64,000 nucleotides of DNA, taken from positions 1-64,000 of the forward strand of contig NZ_BOMM01000029.1 of NCBI RefSeq assembly GCF_016862195.1, written 5' to 3'. The DNA is from Paractinoplanes ferrugineus (GTDB lineage: Bacteria; Actinomycetota; Actinomycetes; Mycobacteriales; Micromonosporaceae). Within the stretch, counting starts at the first letter, position 1. Every line of letters starts with the position of its first letter. Positions 43,184-52,026 of this stretch are shown here, in pieces. The position numbers and the translations under genes were made by a program. The notes below the pieces were generated by a model. The model was not told the DNA's origin and did not search any database. It saw only the letters and a list, made by a program, of their open reading frames with translations.

Positions 43184-43211
43184 AATGTTCGCACGGCTGC
43201 TAATGTTCGCA
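43184..43211. promoter_or_regulatory. Direct repeats between divergent regulator and hydrolase
   Basis: AATGTTCGCA occurs at 43184-43193 and again at 43202-43211, with an 18-base period, filling the 36-base gap between the two start codons. It is a good candidate binding site for the HTH regulator. Confidence 0.5.
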
Positions 43212-43214
43212 GCT

Positions 43215-44102
43215 ATGAGAACAATGGTGCGCGGCATCGCGTTCTACCGCCTCGGCAGCGGCGGGCCCACGGTGGTCTATCTGCCCGGCGCGGGCCTGGT
43301 CGGGCTCGACTTCCTCAACCTGGCCACCGAGAACCCGGCCACCGAGAACCTGGCCGCCGAGCCCGGCACCCACGTCTTCTACGACCGCGGCGGCACCGGC
43401 TGGAGCGATCCGGTCCCGCTCCCGCGCAGCGCCGCCGACGTGGCCCGCGAGCTGCACGAGACGGTGCCGGTGCCAGGGCCGTACATTCTGGTCGGTCATT
43501 CGATGGGTGCCGTCTACGCGCGCCGTTTCGCCCAGCTGTTCCCGGCCGATGTCGCCGCGATGTTGTTCCTGGACCCCGGCCACGAGGATCTGTTCGCGCA
43601 CCTGCCGCCGGAGGCGGCGGCGCTCGGCGCCGAGCTGAAACCGGATCCCGCGGCGCTGCCCGACCTCACCGAGGCGCAGCTCGAGGCGGCCCGGACCGCT
43701 TACGCCTCGTTGCTCGCCGCCTGGCCCGATGAGGTACGGGCGGAGCTCACCGACCACCATCTCGCGCACTGGCGGACCGGCCTGCACGAGGCGGCGAACC
43801 TGGAGTCCGAGGTCTACGACGAGGTGCGCCACGGCGGCGAGGTCCCGGACGTGCCGGTCATCGTGCTGACCGCCGGCGCCGGCAATCCGGCCTGGTCCGG
43901 CCACGGCCCGCCGGAGCTCGTCGCGAAGACCCTGGCCGGCATCCGCGAGCTGCACGCCGGGCTGGCCGCCTCGTTCACCCGCGGCGAGCATCGCGTGCTC
44001 GACGGCGCCACCCACCAGTACGCCCACATCGAACAGCCGGGCGCCGTCCGCGCCGCCCTGAGCGACCTGATCGCCAGGTCTTCGCCGCCGGCGGTCCGCT
44101 GA
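43215..44102 (+). CDS. Alpha/beta hydrolase
   Basis: The product is 295 residues from the ATG at 43215, 36 bases from the divergent regulator. VVYLPGAGLVG forms the oxyanion region. VFYDRGGTGWSDP is the conserved DxRGxGxS turn. The nucleophile elbow is LVGHSMGAVYARRF (Ser near 98), and the catalytic His is in DGATHQYAHIEQP near the C-terminus. It is a cytoplasmic esterase or haloperoxidase-like hydrolase of unknown substrate, presumably controlled by the neighbouring regulator. Confidence 0.88.
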   Translation: MRTMVRGIAFYRLGSGGPTVVYLPGAGLVGLDFLNLATENPATENLAAEPGTHVFYDRGGTGWSDPVPLPRSAADVARELHETVPVPGPYILVGHSMGAVYARRFAQLFPADVAAMLFLDPGHEDLFAHLPPEAAALGAELKPDPAALPDLTEAQLEAARTAYASLLAAWPDEVRAELTDHHLAHWRTGLHEAANLESEVYDEVRHGGEVPDVPVIVLTAGAGNPAWSGHGPPELVAKTLAGIRELHAGLAASFTRGEHRVLDGATHQYAHIEQPGAVRAALSDLIARSSPPAVR

Positions 44103-44143
44103 GGGGGCTCGGCCCGGCCGGCGGCGCCCGCCCCCGTGCGAAC

Positions 44144-44172
44144 GACCGGGCCGGCGGATCGCCGGCCCGGTC
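44144..44172. terminator. Bidirectional hairpin between hydrolase and chitinase
   Basis: A perfect 13-base inverted repeat (GACCGGGCCGGCG and its complement, loop GAT) lies between the convergent gene ends. Confidence 0.75.
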
Positions 44173-44181
44173 CGGGCTTGC

Positions 44182-45546
44182 TCAGCGACCCTCGAGCGAC
44201 TTCACGTTGTCGCCGAAGGTCCAGCCCTTCGAGCCGTCCCAGTTGATCGACCAGGTCATCAGCCCCTTGATGGCGCTGACACCGGCGTAACCCTGCGAGA
44301 CCAGCGACGGCGTCAGGTAGCCGCCGCCCGCGCCGGACTGGGCGGGCAGGCCCGGGACCTGTTTGTCGTAGGGCACCTTGACGGTGACGCCGCCGATGGT
44401 GAGGCCGTTGTTGAGGCACTGGGTCTGCACGGTGAAGCCCTGCACGGTGCCGGCCGAGTACGAGTCGCCGGAGCACCCGTACATCGAGCCGTTGTAGTAC
44501 TGCATGTTGAGCCACCACAGCCGGCCGTTGTCGACGTACTTCTTGATGATCGGCAGGTAGGAGCCCCAGATCGAGCCGTAGGTGACGCTGCCGCCGGTCA
44601 CGTAGGCCGTCTCCGGCGCCATGGTCAGGCCGAAGTTCGACGGCATTCCGGCGAGCACCCCGTCGATGATCCGGATCAGGTTGGCCTGCGAGGCGGACAG
44701 CGTGCTGATGCTGCCGCTGCCGGTCAGGCCGGTCTCGATGTCGATGTCGATGCCGTCGAAGTTGTACGCCTTGAGGATCGGCACGATGGTCGCGACGAAC
44801 CGGTCGGCGACGGCGCTGGAGCTCAGGTCGATGCCGGCCGCGGCACCGCCGATCGACATCACGATGGTGGCCCCGGCCGCCTTGGCCGCGCACATCTCGG
44901 CGGGCGTGGAGACCTTCACGCCGGCGTCCATGCCGTTCTCCCACAGCACCGTGCCGTCCGAGCGGATCACCGGGAAGGCGGCCGCGATCACGTTGTAGCC
45001 GTGCTGCCGGATCCGGCTGTCGTTGATCGGGATCCAGCCGAGCCCGGGGTGCACGCCGTTGGACGCGCCGTCCCAGTTCTCCCAGTAGCCCTGCAGCACC
45101 TTCCCGGCCGGCCGCGACTTGACCGCGCAGGTGGAGCCGGTCGGCGGGGCCGTCGTGGGAGGAGTCGTGGGAGTGGTCGTCGGCGGAGTGGTCGTCGGCG
45201 GAGCGGTCGTCGGGGTGGTCGTGGGCGGCGTCGTGGTGGGCCGCGTTGTCGTCGGCGTCGTGGTCGGGGACCCGGCACAGGCCCCGAGGTCCTTCCACAG
45301 CGACGGGGTCGCGGCCGGGTTCCAGCCCGCGCCCGCGTAGGCGGTGTGCGTCACCAGCGCCTGATAGAGGTGGGCGTTGTAGGTGACCTGCTGGCCGGCG
45401 GTATAGGTCGGGCCCTCGGTCCACCCGGTCCCGGAGCACGCCACCGCCGCGAACGATGTGCCCTCCCCCGCGACGACGACGGCCATCGCCCCGGCCGCCA
45501 CCGCCACCCCTGCGATCAGCGCCAGCACTCGACGTCGGACACCCAT
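44182..45546 (-). CDS. Secreted GH18 chitinase with N-terminal chitin-binding domain
   Basis: The product is 454 residues from the ATG at 45546, after GAGGGAGC. The signal peptide (MGVRRRVLALIAGVAVAAG, cleavage near 33) is followed by a CBM5/12-type domain (GWTEGPTYTAGQQVTYNAHLYQAL, then WNPAATPSLWKDLG). Next come about 45 residues of Thr/Pro repeats and then the GH18 barrel. The catalytic motif DGIDIDIE lies near 265-272, and the substrate-binding Trp in MTWSINWDG near the C-terminus. It cleaves chitin outside the cell. A 12-base palindrome upstream may bind a regulator. Confidence 0.93.
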   Translation of the reverse strand: MGVRRRVLALIAGVAVAAGAMAVVVAGEGTSFAAVACSGTGWTEGPTYTAGQQVTYNAHLYQALVTHTAYAGAGWNPAATPSLWKDLGACAGSPTTTPTTTRPTTTPPTTTPTTAPPTTTPPTTTPTTPPTTAPPTGSTCAVKSRPAGKVLQGYWENWDGASNGVHPGLGWIPINDSRIRQHGYNVIAAAFPVIRSDGTVLWENGMDAGVKVSTPAEMCAAKAAGATIVMSIGGAAAGIDLSSSAVADRFVATIVPILKAYNFDGIDIDIETGLTGSGSISTLSASQANLIRIIDGVLAGMPSNFGLTMAPETAYVTGGSVTYGSIWGSYLPIIKKYVDNGRLWWLNMQYYNGSMYGCSGDSYSAGTVQGFTVQTQCLNNGLTIGGVTVKVPYDKQVPGLPAQSGAGGGYLTPSLVSQGYAGVSAIKGLMTWSINWDGSKGWTFGDNVKSLEGR

Positions 45547-45580
45547 GGCTGCTCCCTCGACCGGAGACGGAACGTGAACG

Positions 45581-45592
45581 TGACGCGCGTCA
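45581..45592. promoter_or_regulatory. Palindrome upstream of chitinase
   Basis: TGACGCGCGTCA is a perfect 12-base palindrome 35 bases upstream of the chitinase ATG. It is flanked by GTGAACGT (45574-45581) and ACGTTCAC (45604-45611), a further inverted pair. It is a candidate operator. Confidence 0.4.
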
Positions 45593-45622
45593 TGCACATC
45601 CTGACGTTCACCTTCGTAAATA

Positions 45623-46705
45623 TCAAGGGTTCTTAACAGTCAGCGGGAGCCCGAGAAATGCCGCGAACGGCTCGAGCGCCGCCGCGGCCTTGCGGTGGTC
45701 GGCGGCGGTGAACGTCACCAGCGGCCGGACGGTGACGGTCACGCCTCTCGACCCGACGACCCGCTTCCAGGTGGCGACGACCCGCCCGGCCCGTACCAGC
45801 GTCGACTGGAACACGCCGTTGCCGCCCGGGATGATCGCCGCGAGGTCGGCCGGCGAGGCCATCAGCGACCGGTCCTTGTAGCCGAGCAGGTATTCGTCGA
45901 AGCCGGGCAGCGCCAGCCACGATGTGTCGGACAGCTCGGACTCGGCGGCGCCGGCCCCCATGATCATCTCGACGCCCTCGACGTCGACCGTGGTCAGGGC
46001 GTCGCCCGCGACTCCCAGCCCGATCTTGAGGTCGCCCAGGGTCAGCCCGGTCCACCCGGCGAAGTCCTTCCGCGTGGCCGGCCCGTGACTGCGGAAGAAC
46101 CGCAGCGCGATCAACCCCAGCGCCTCCTCCCGGGAGGGCCGGCACGGCTGCGGCGCCCACTCGTCCAGGAGCACGAACGTCTGCTCCTTGCCCACGTGCG
46201 GCGCGATGGCGGTGACGCCGCGCTGCGACGCGTACCACAGAAGGTGGTAGCCCCGCTGGCCGCTCACGTCGATGCCGCCGTCGGTGAGAGTGCGCAGGCA
46301 CTCGGCTCGCGTCAGGCGTTTCCCGCCGGCCAGGGCGGCGCCGAGCACCTCCGTCGCCATCTGCGCCGTTGCCCGGTCGAGGCCGAGCAGCTCCCAGCGT
46401 TTCGCGACGCCGTTGAGCGCGCGCACGCCCATGACCTCGAGCATCCAATGCGCGTCGGCCGCCGGCACGAGGTGGACCGTGCCACGCATCGGCCAGGTCC
46501 GCAGAACCTCGCGTTTCTCGAGCGCGTCGTTGACCTCGGACAGCGAAACCCCCGGCATGCGCGCGCCGAGGGACCACAGCATGCTGTTCGCGTCCTGCGA
46601 CTGCATCGCGCCGAACCACGACACGATGCCGCCCACCGTCGATGGCGCGTTGCCGCGCAGCAGCAGGCTGGTGAGCCGCAGCCCTAGGGCCGTCCGAGCG
46701 TCCAT
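45623..46705 (-). CDS. Winged-helix DNA-binding protein (YcaQ/AlkZ-like)
   Basis: The product is 360 residues of the HTH_42 family, related to the interstrand-crosslink glycosylases AlkZ and YcaQ. It has WFGAMQSQDANSMLWSLGARMPG, then VLRTWPMRGTVHLVPAADAHWML, and later HGPATRKDFAGWTGL. The QSQD segment matches the conserved catalytic-region QxQ/QxD motif of these enzymes. It could excise bulky or crosslinked bases. The ATG has AGGG upstream. Producers of DNA-damaging antibiotics often carry such genes, but none is adjacent. Confidence 0.85.
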   Translation of the reverse strand: MDARTALGLRLTSLLLRGNAPSTVGGIVSWFGAMQSQDANSMLWSLGARMPGVSLSEVNDALEKREVLRTWPMRGTVHLVPAADAHWMLEVMGVRALNGVAKRWELLGLDRATAQMATEVLGAALAGGKRLTRAECLRTLTDGGIDVSGQRGYHLLWYASQRGVTAIAPHVGKEQTFVLLDEWAPQPCRPSREEALGLIALRFFRSHGPATRKDFAGWTGLTLGDLKIGLGVAGDALTTVDVEGVEMIMGAGAAESELSDTSWLALPGFDEYLLGYKDRSLMASPADLAAIIPGGNGVFQSTLVRAGRVVATWKRVVGSRGVTVTVRPLVTFTAADHRKAAAALEPFAAFLGLPLTVKNP

Positions 46706-46746
46706 GGGACGACCCTAGGGGTTGGGTCCGACAAAATCGGCCGGGA

Positions 46747-48378
46747 TCAGCGGCCGCGACCGGCCCTGTACCACGAGATCAGCTTGTTGGTCGACGAGTC
46801 GTCGTCCGTCGCCGGCGCGGACGACGAGGTCAGCTTCGGCGCGAGCTGGTTGGCCATCACCTTGCCGAGCTCGACGCCCCACTGGTCGAAGGAGTTGATC
46901 TCCCAGATCGTGCCCTGGGTGAACGTGATGTGCTCGTAGAGGGCGATGAGCTGCCCGAGCACGGCCGGCGTCAGCTTCTCGGCGACGATCGTGGTGGTCG
47001 GGTGGTTGCCCTGCATGACCCGGTGCGGCGCGACCTCGGGGTCGGTGCCCTCGGCCTCGACCTGCTCGAGCGTGCGCCCGAAGGCGAGCGCGCCGGTCTG
47101 GGCGAAGAAGTTCGACATGAACAGGTCGTGCATGCCGCCGATGTCGTGGTTGGGCTGGGCGAACCCGATGAAGTCGGCCGGGATCAGCTTGGTGCCCTGG
47201 TGGATCAGCTGGTAGAACGCGTGCTGCCCGTTGGTGCCGGGCTCGCCCCAGAAGACCTCGCCGGTCTGGAAACCGACCGGGGAGCCGTCCAGGCGCACCG
47301 ACTTCCCGTTGCTCTCCATGGTGAGCTGCTGGAGGTAGGCGGCGAACCGGTGCAAATACTGCGAGTAGGGCAGGATCGCGTGCGACTGGGCGCCGAGGAA
47401 CGTGTCGTACCAGACGTTGATCAGGCCGAGCAGGGCCGGCACGTTCGACTCGAGCGGCTGGGTGCGGAAATGCTCGTCGACGGTGTGGTAACCGGCGAGC
47501 ATGTCGGCGAACTGCTCCTTGCCGATCGCGATCATGACGGACAGGCCGACCGCGCTCGGCAGCGAGTAACGGCCGCCCACCCAGTCCCAGAAGCCGAACA
47601 TGTTGGCCGTGTCGATGCCGAAGTCGGCCACCCGGGACGCGTTGGTGCTGACCGCGACGAAGTGCTTGGCGACGGCCGAGTCGTCGAAGCCGTCGGCGGC
47701 GAGGAGCCAGTTGCGGGCCTCGGTCGCGTTGGTCAGCGTCTCCTGCGTGCCGAACGTCTTGGAGACGATGACGAACAGGGTGGTGGCCGGATCGAGGTCG
47801 TGGGTCTTCTCGTACAGATCCGTGGGGTCGATGTTCGAGATGAACCGGCACTCGATCGCCGGCGTCTTGTACGCCTTGAGCGCCTCGTACGCCATCACCG
47901 GGCCGAGGTCGGAACCGCCGATGCCGATGTTCACCACGGTCTTGATGCGCTGCCCGGTGTGCCCGGTCCACTCGCCGGAGCGCACCTTGTCGCTGAACGC
48001 GCCCATCCGGTCGAGGACCTCGTGCACCTCGGCGACCACGTCCTGGCCGTCGACGACCAGGGTCGCGGATCGGGGCAGGCGCAGCGCGGTGTGCAGCACC
48101 GCCCGGTCCTCGGTCACGTTGATGTGCTCGCCGGCGAACATCGCGGCGATCCGCTCGGTCAGCCCGGCGCGGTTGGCCAGCGCCAGGAGGTCGGTCACGA
48201 CCTCGTCGCTGATCAGGTTCTTGCTGTAGTCGACGGTCAGGTCGGCGACGGTAGCGGTGAGGCGCTCGCCGCGCCCCGGGTCGCTGCCGAACAGATCGCG
48301 CAGATGCACGGCCGAGAACTTCTCGGCGTGCCCGGCCAGGGACTGCCATTCGACGCTGTCGGAAACGTGTTCGCTCAT
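46747..48378 (-). CDS. pgi: Glucose-6-phosphate isomerase
   Basis: The product is 543 residues from the ATG at 48378 (MSEHVSDSVEW), with AGGG upstream. The PGI family signatures are present: VVNIGIGGSDLGP, FVIVSKTFGTQETLTNA (SIS domain phosphate binding), GEPGTNGQHAFYQLIHQG with the catalytic Glu, and GTIWEINSFDQWGVELGK with the C-terminal catalytic Lys. It interconverts glucose-6-phosphate and fructose-6-phosphate in the cytoplasm. It is monocistronic, 41 bases upstream of the winged-helix gene on the same strand. Confidence 0.97.
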   Translation of the reverse strand: MSEHVSDSVEWQSLAGHAEKFSAVHLRDLFGSDPGRGERLTATVADLTVDYSKNLISDEVVTDLLALANRAGLTERIAAMFAGEHINVTEDRAVLHTALRLPRSATLVVDGQDVVAEVHEVLDRMGAFSDKVRSGEWTGHTGQRIKTVVNIGIGGSDLGPVMAYEALKAYKTPAIECRFISNIDPTDLYEKTHDLDPATTLFVIVSKTFGTQETLTNATEARNWLLAADGFDDSAVAKHFVAVSTNASRVADFGIDTANMFGFWDWVGGRYSLPSAVGLSVMIAIGKEQFADMLAGYHTVDEHFRTQPLESNVPALLGLINVWYDTFLGAQSHAILPYSQYLHRFAAYLQQLTMESNGKSVRLDGSPVGFQTGEVFWGEPGTNGQHAFYQLIHQGTKLIPADFIGFAQPNHDIGGMHDLFMSNFFAQTGALAFGRTLEQVEAEGTDPEVAPHRVMQGNHPTTTIVAEKLTPAVLGQLIALYEHITFTQGTIWEINSFDQWGVELGKVMANQLAPKLTSSSAPATDDDSSTNKLISWYRAGRGR

Positions 48379-48562
48379 TACCCTGTCTCTCGCTCGAACC
48401 CGGACTCTCGTCCTCATCCTGGCATGAAACGGTGCCCCCCACCGATCAGTTCAACCCGGTGGCGGCAAGACAGGTCCGAGGGCCCGGTGAGATGAACGGC
48501 ACATAGAGATCGCACAGGCATGCCACAGAGCGGCCGTAGCCGCCCCGGCGACCGTGGTGGCC

Positions 48563-50578
48563 ATGACGACCCTGATGGAACGCCCCCGGGCGGCCGGCCC
48601 CCGGCACCAATCACCGCCACCGTCGCGCCGGACCCGGCGATGGCCCGTTCTGGTCCTGCTCGCCGCCACCGCGGTGCTCTACCTGTGGGATCTCGGCGCG
48701 TCCGGCTGGGGCAACAGCTTCTACGCGGCGGCGGCCCAGGCCGGCGCGCAGAGCTGGAAGGCCTGGCTGTTCGGCTCGCTCGACGCCGGTAACGCCATCA
48801 CCGTCGACAAGCCGCCCGCCGCCATCTGGGTGATGGGCCTGTCGGCCCGCGTCTTCGGGGTCAACAGCTGGGCGATTCTCGCCCCGCAGGCGCTGATCGG
48901 GGTGGCGAGCGTCTATCTGCTGTACGCCACCGTCAAGCGCTGGTTCGGCCAGCACACCGGTCTGCTCGCCGGTGCGGCGCTCGCGCTGACCCCGGTCGCG
49001 GTGCTGATGTTCCGTTTCGACAACCCGGACGCGCTGCTCGTGCTGCTGATGACGGCGGGCGCCTACTCGACCACCCGGGCGGTCGAGAAGGCGTCGTGGA
49101 AGTGGCTGGCGCTGACCGGCGTCCTGCTCGGTTTCGGCTTCCTGACCAAGATGATGCAGGCGTTCCTGGTCCTGCCCGGCTTCGCCCTGGTCTACCTGAT
49201 CGCCGCGCCGACCGGCCTCGGCAAGCGGATCCGCGACCTGCTGATCGCCGGGGCCGCGCTGATCGTGTCGGCCGGCTGGTACATCGCCCTGGTCTCGCTG
49301 TGGCCGGCCTCGTCCCGGCCCTACATCGCCGGTTCGACCAACAACACGCTGTGGGAGCTGGCCCTGGGCTACAACGGCCTCGGCCGCATCTTCGGCGGCG
49401 CCGGCAACGGTGGCGGAGGCGGTGGCAACGCCAACTTCGGCGGTGCCACCGGCATCGGCCGGCTGTTCGGCAGCTCGATGGGCACCGAGATCTCGTGGTT
49501 GCTGCCGGCCGCGCTGATCGGGCTGCTCACCGTGCTCGCGATCACCTGGACGGCGCCGCGCACCGACCGGGCCCGCGCCGCGATCGTCATGTGGGGCGGC
49601 TGGCTGCTGGTCACCGGCATCACGTTCTCCTACATGAGCGGCACCATCCACCCGTACTACACGGTGGCGCTCGCCCCCGCGATCGCCGCCACCGTCGCCA
49701 TCGGCGGCCGGGTGCTCTGGCTCTACCGCTCGCGCGCCTGGGCGCGCGGCCTCCTCGCCGTGATGATCATGGCGACCGCGGGGTGGGGTTCGGTCCTGCT
49801 CGGCCGCGCGGACTGGCTGCCCGCGCTGCGCTGGGCGGCGCTCGTGCTCGGCGCCGTACTCGCCCTGGTCCTGCTCCTGCCGGCAGCGAAGCTGCGCGGT
49901 CTCGCGGTGGTCGCGCTGGTGGCCGCGATGCTCTCGGCGGGCGCGTCCGGCGCCGCCTACGCGGCCTCCACGGCCACGGTCGCCCACACCGGTTCGATTC
50001 CTTCCGCCGGGCCGTCCGGCCGGTCCGGCATGGGAGGCGGCGGTACGCGGGGCGCCGCCCCCGGCGCGATGGGCGGTCCCGGAACACCCGCCGGCGGTAC
50101 GGGAAGTGGCTCTACCGGGAGTAGTGGTACGGAAACCGGCTCCAGCGAGAGCGGCTCGACCGGGAGTGGCGCTGCCGACAGCGACCGGACCGACGGCGGC
50201 GGGATGGGCGGCACCGGGATGGGCGGCGGCGGCCAGGACAGTGCGGTGACCGCGCTGCTCGAGGCGGCCGGCACCAAGTGGTCGGCCGCGATCAGCGGGG
50301 CCACCTCGGCCGCCGAACTGGAGCTCGACAGCGGCACCTCGGTGATCGCGCTCGGCGGTTGGAACGGCAGTGACCCGAGCCCCACGCTCGCCGAGTTCCA
50401 GGCCTACGTGGCGGCCGGCCAGATCCACTACTACATCAGCGGCGGCGGGATGGGCGGCGGCGCGAGGGGCGGCAGTGGGGACAGCAGCACGGCCTCCGCG
50501 CAGATCGCCACCTGGGTGGCCGCCAACTACCCCGCGACCACCGTCGGCAGCGCCACCGTCTATGACCTGACCAGTTGA
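48563..50578 (+). CDS. GT39/ArnT-like membrane glycosyltransferase
   Basis: The product is 671 residues from the ATG at 48563 (a GTG nine bases upstream is possible). It has about 11-12 transmembrane helices. The first extracytoplasmic loop has NSFYAAAAQAG and DKPPAAIWVMG, matching the D-K-P-P motif of the PMT/ArnT family. FDNPDALLVLLMTAGAY is the conserved acidic loop after helix 4. The C-terminal third is a Gly/Ser-rich extracellular linker (about 480-560) with repeated GMGGGG and a small domain ending TVYDLTS. It transfers a sugar from a lipid-linked donor to an envelope acceptor. Confidence 0.9.
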   Translation: MTTLMERPRAAGPRHQSPPPSRRTRRWPVLVLLAATAVLYLWDLGASGWGNSFYAAAAQAGAQSWKAWLFGSLDAGNAITVDKPPAAIWVMGLSARVFGVNSWAILAPQALIGVASVYLLYATVKRWFGQHTGLLAGAALALTPVAVLMFRFDNPDALLVLLMTAGAYSTTRAVEKASWKWLALTGVLLGFGFLTKMMQAFLVLPGFALVYLIAAPTGLGKRIRDLLIAGAALIVSAGWYIALVSLWPASSRPYIAGSTNNTLWELALGYNGLGRIFGGAGNGGGGGGNANFGGATGIGRLFGSSMGTEISWLLPAALIGLLTVLAITWTAPRTDRARAAIVMWGGWLLVTGITFSYMSGTIHPYYTVALAPAIAATVAIGGRVLWLYRSRAWARGLLAVMIMATAGWGSVLLGRADWLPALRWAALVLGAVLALVLLLPAAKLRGLAVVALVAAMLSAGASGAAYAASTATVAHTGSIPSAGPSGRSGMGGGGTRGAAPGAMGGPGTPAGGTGSGSTGSSGTETGSSESGSTGSGAADSDRTDGGGMGGTGMGGGGQDSAVTALLEAAGTKWSAAISGATSAAELELDSGTSVIALGGWNGSDPSPTLAEFQAYVAAGQIHYYISGGGMGGGARGGSGDSSTASAQIATWVAANYPATTVGSATVYDLTS

Positions 50579-50589
50579 TTTTCGCCGTC

Positions 50590-50625
50590 GAGGAGCCCCG
50601 CGCCGCAGCCGGCGCGGGGCTCCTC
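50590..50625. terminator. Strong hairpin after the GT39 gene
   Basis: A perfect 15-base inverted repeat (GAGGAGCCCCGCGCC and its complement, 6-base loop) starts 11 bases after the GT39 stop and ends 19 bases before the BenE start. Any promoter for benE must therefore be inside or directly behind it, or BenE depends on read-through. Confidence 0.8.
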
Positions 50626-50644
50626 CGTTACGATCCGGCGTTCT

Positions 50645-51982
50645 ATGAGCCTCTTGACCAGAGCCGCGCCGCTCTCCGCCGTGACCGCCGGCCTGCTCGC
50701 CATGGTCGTGGGCGTGACGAGCTCGGCCGCGATCGTCTTCAGCGCCGCCCGGGCGGCCGGTGCCGACGACGCCGAACTCGCGTCCTGGATGCTGGCCCTG
50801 GGCGTCGGCATGGGCCTGACCTGCATCGGCCTGTCGCTGTGGTACCGGGCCCCGATCATCACCGCGTGGTCGACGCCGGGTGCCGCGCTGCTGGCCACCG
50901 GCCTGGACGGGGTGACGCTGCGCGAGGCCACCGGGGCGTTCCTGATCTCGGCCGCCCTGATCACCGTGGCCGGCGCCACCGGCTGGTTCGCCCGGGTGAT
51001 GAGCCGGGTGCCGGTGCCGCTGGCGGCCGCCCTGCTCGCCGGGGTGCTCGTCCAGTTCGGCATCGGGCTGTTCACCTCGATGCGGGACAGCCCGGTCCTG
51101 GTGGCCACGATGTTCGCGGTCTACCTGCTGTGCCGCCGCTTCGTCCCGCGCTACGCGGTGCTGGCCGCCCTGGCCGCCGGGGTCACCGTCGCCGCCGCGT
51201 CGAGCTCGCTGCACCTCGCCCAGGTCCACCTGGCCTGGGCGAAACCGATCTTCACCACCCCGGCGTTCTCCTGGCCGGTCGCGGTCGGGGTCGCGCTGCC
51301 CCTGTTCGTCGTGACGATGGCGTCGCAGAACCTGCCCGGCGTCGCCGTGCTGCGCAACGACGGCTACCAGGTGCCGGTCTCGCCGCTGATCGCCTGGACC
51401 GGCGCCACCAACCTGGTGCTGGCCCCGTTCGGCGCGTTCGGTCTGAACCTGGCCGCCATCACCGCCGCCATCTGCACCGGTCCGCAGGCCCACCCCGACC
51501 CGCGGCGCCGCTACGTGGCCGGCGTCTGGGCGGGCGTCTTCTACTTGATCGTGGGCGCCCTGGGGGCCACCGTCGGCGCCCTGCTGACCGCCTTGCCGCA
51601 GGCGCTGGTGCTGGGCATCGCCGGCATCGGGCTGCTGGGCACGATCGGCTCGTCGCTGACCTCGTCGCTGTCCGACGACCGCTGGCGCGAGGCCGCGGTG
51701 GTGACGTTCCTGGCCACCGCCTCGGGCTTCAAGTTCCTGGGCGTGGGCTCGGCGTTCTGGGGCCTGATCGCGGGCCTGCTGACCGCGGCGGCGACCGGCG
51801 CCTTCCGCCCCCGCGACCCGGCACCCACCACCCCACCGGCCCGTGCCGAACCCGCCGCCCCATCGACCCGCGCCGAACCCTCGACTCCCCCGGCCCGCCC
51901 GGAACCCCCCGCGCCACCGGCCCGCTCGGAACCCCCTGCGCCCCCGGCTGCTCAGGGCGGGGCCACCGGCTCCGGCGCCTGA
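50645..51982 (+). CDS. BenE family benzoate/H+ symporter-like transporter
   Basis: The product is 445 residues with about 12 helices. It has SAAIVFSAARAAGA, then APIITAWSTPGAALLATG (conserved in BenE), QNLPGVAVLRNDGYQVPVSPLIAWTGATN, and GPQAHPDPRRRYVAGVWAGVFYLIVGALG. It belongs to the APC-superfamily fold used by benzoate and nucleobase transporters. The C-terminal 55 residues are a Pro/Ala/Glu/Arg repeat (RAEP, ARPEPPAPPARSEPP), unusual for the family. No aromatic degradation genes are next to it. Confidence 0.88.
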   Translation: MSLLTRAAPLSAVTAGLLAMVVGVTSSAAIVFSAARAAGADDAELASWMLALGVGMGLTCIGLSLWYRAPIITAWSTPGAALLATGLDGVTLREATGAFLISAALITVAGATGWFARVMSRVPVPLAAALLAGVLVQFGIGLFTSMRDSPVLVATMFAVYLLCRRFVPRYAVLAALAAGVTVAAASSSLHLAQVHLAWAKPIFTTPAFSWPVAVGVALPLFVVTMASQNLPGVAVLRNDGYQVPVSPLIAWTGATNLVLAPFGAFGLNLAAITAAICTGPQAHPDPRRRYVAGVWAGVFYLIVGALGATVGALLTALPQALVLGIAGIGLLGTIGSSLTSSLSDDRWREAAVVTFLATASGFKFLGVGSAFWGLIAGLLTAAATGAFRPRDPAPTTPPARAEPAAPSTRAEPSTPPARPEPPAPPARSEPPAPPAAQGGATGSGA

Positions 51983-51994
51983 GGCCGGGTCCGC

Positions 51995-52026
51995 GCTCAG
52001 CGGGCGGGTCGCTCAGCGGGCGGGTC
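51995..52026. repeat. 16-base tandem duplication
   Basis: GCTCAGCGGGCGGGTC occurs twice in tandem at 51995-52010 and 52011-52026. It covers the last codons of the MazG-like gene and carries its stop. Confidence 0.85.

Noticed and set aside
49985..50005. GGTTCGATTCC resembling a tRNA T-arm
   Set aside because: It lies within the GT39 coding frame, and no acceptor, D or anticodon stems pair around it.
50560..51831. Minus-strand frames opposite the BenE gene
   Set aside because: They are antisense shadows of a gene with clear transporter motifs, and their composition is Arg/Ala/Ser-rich.
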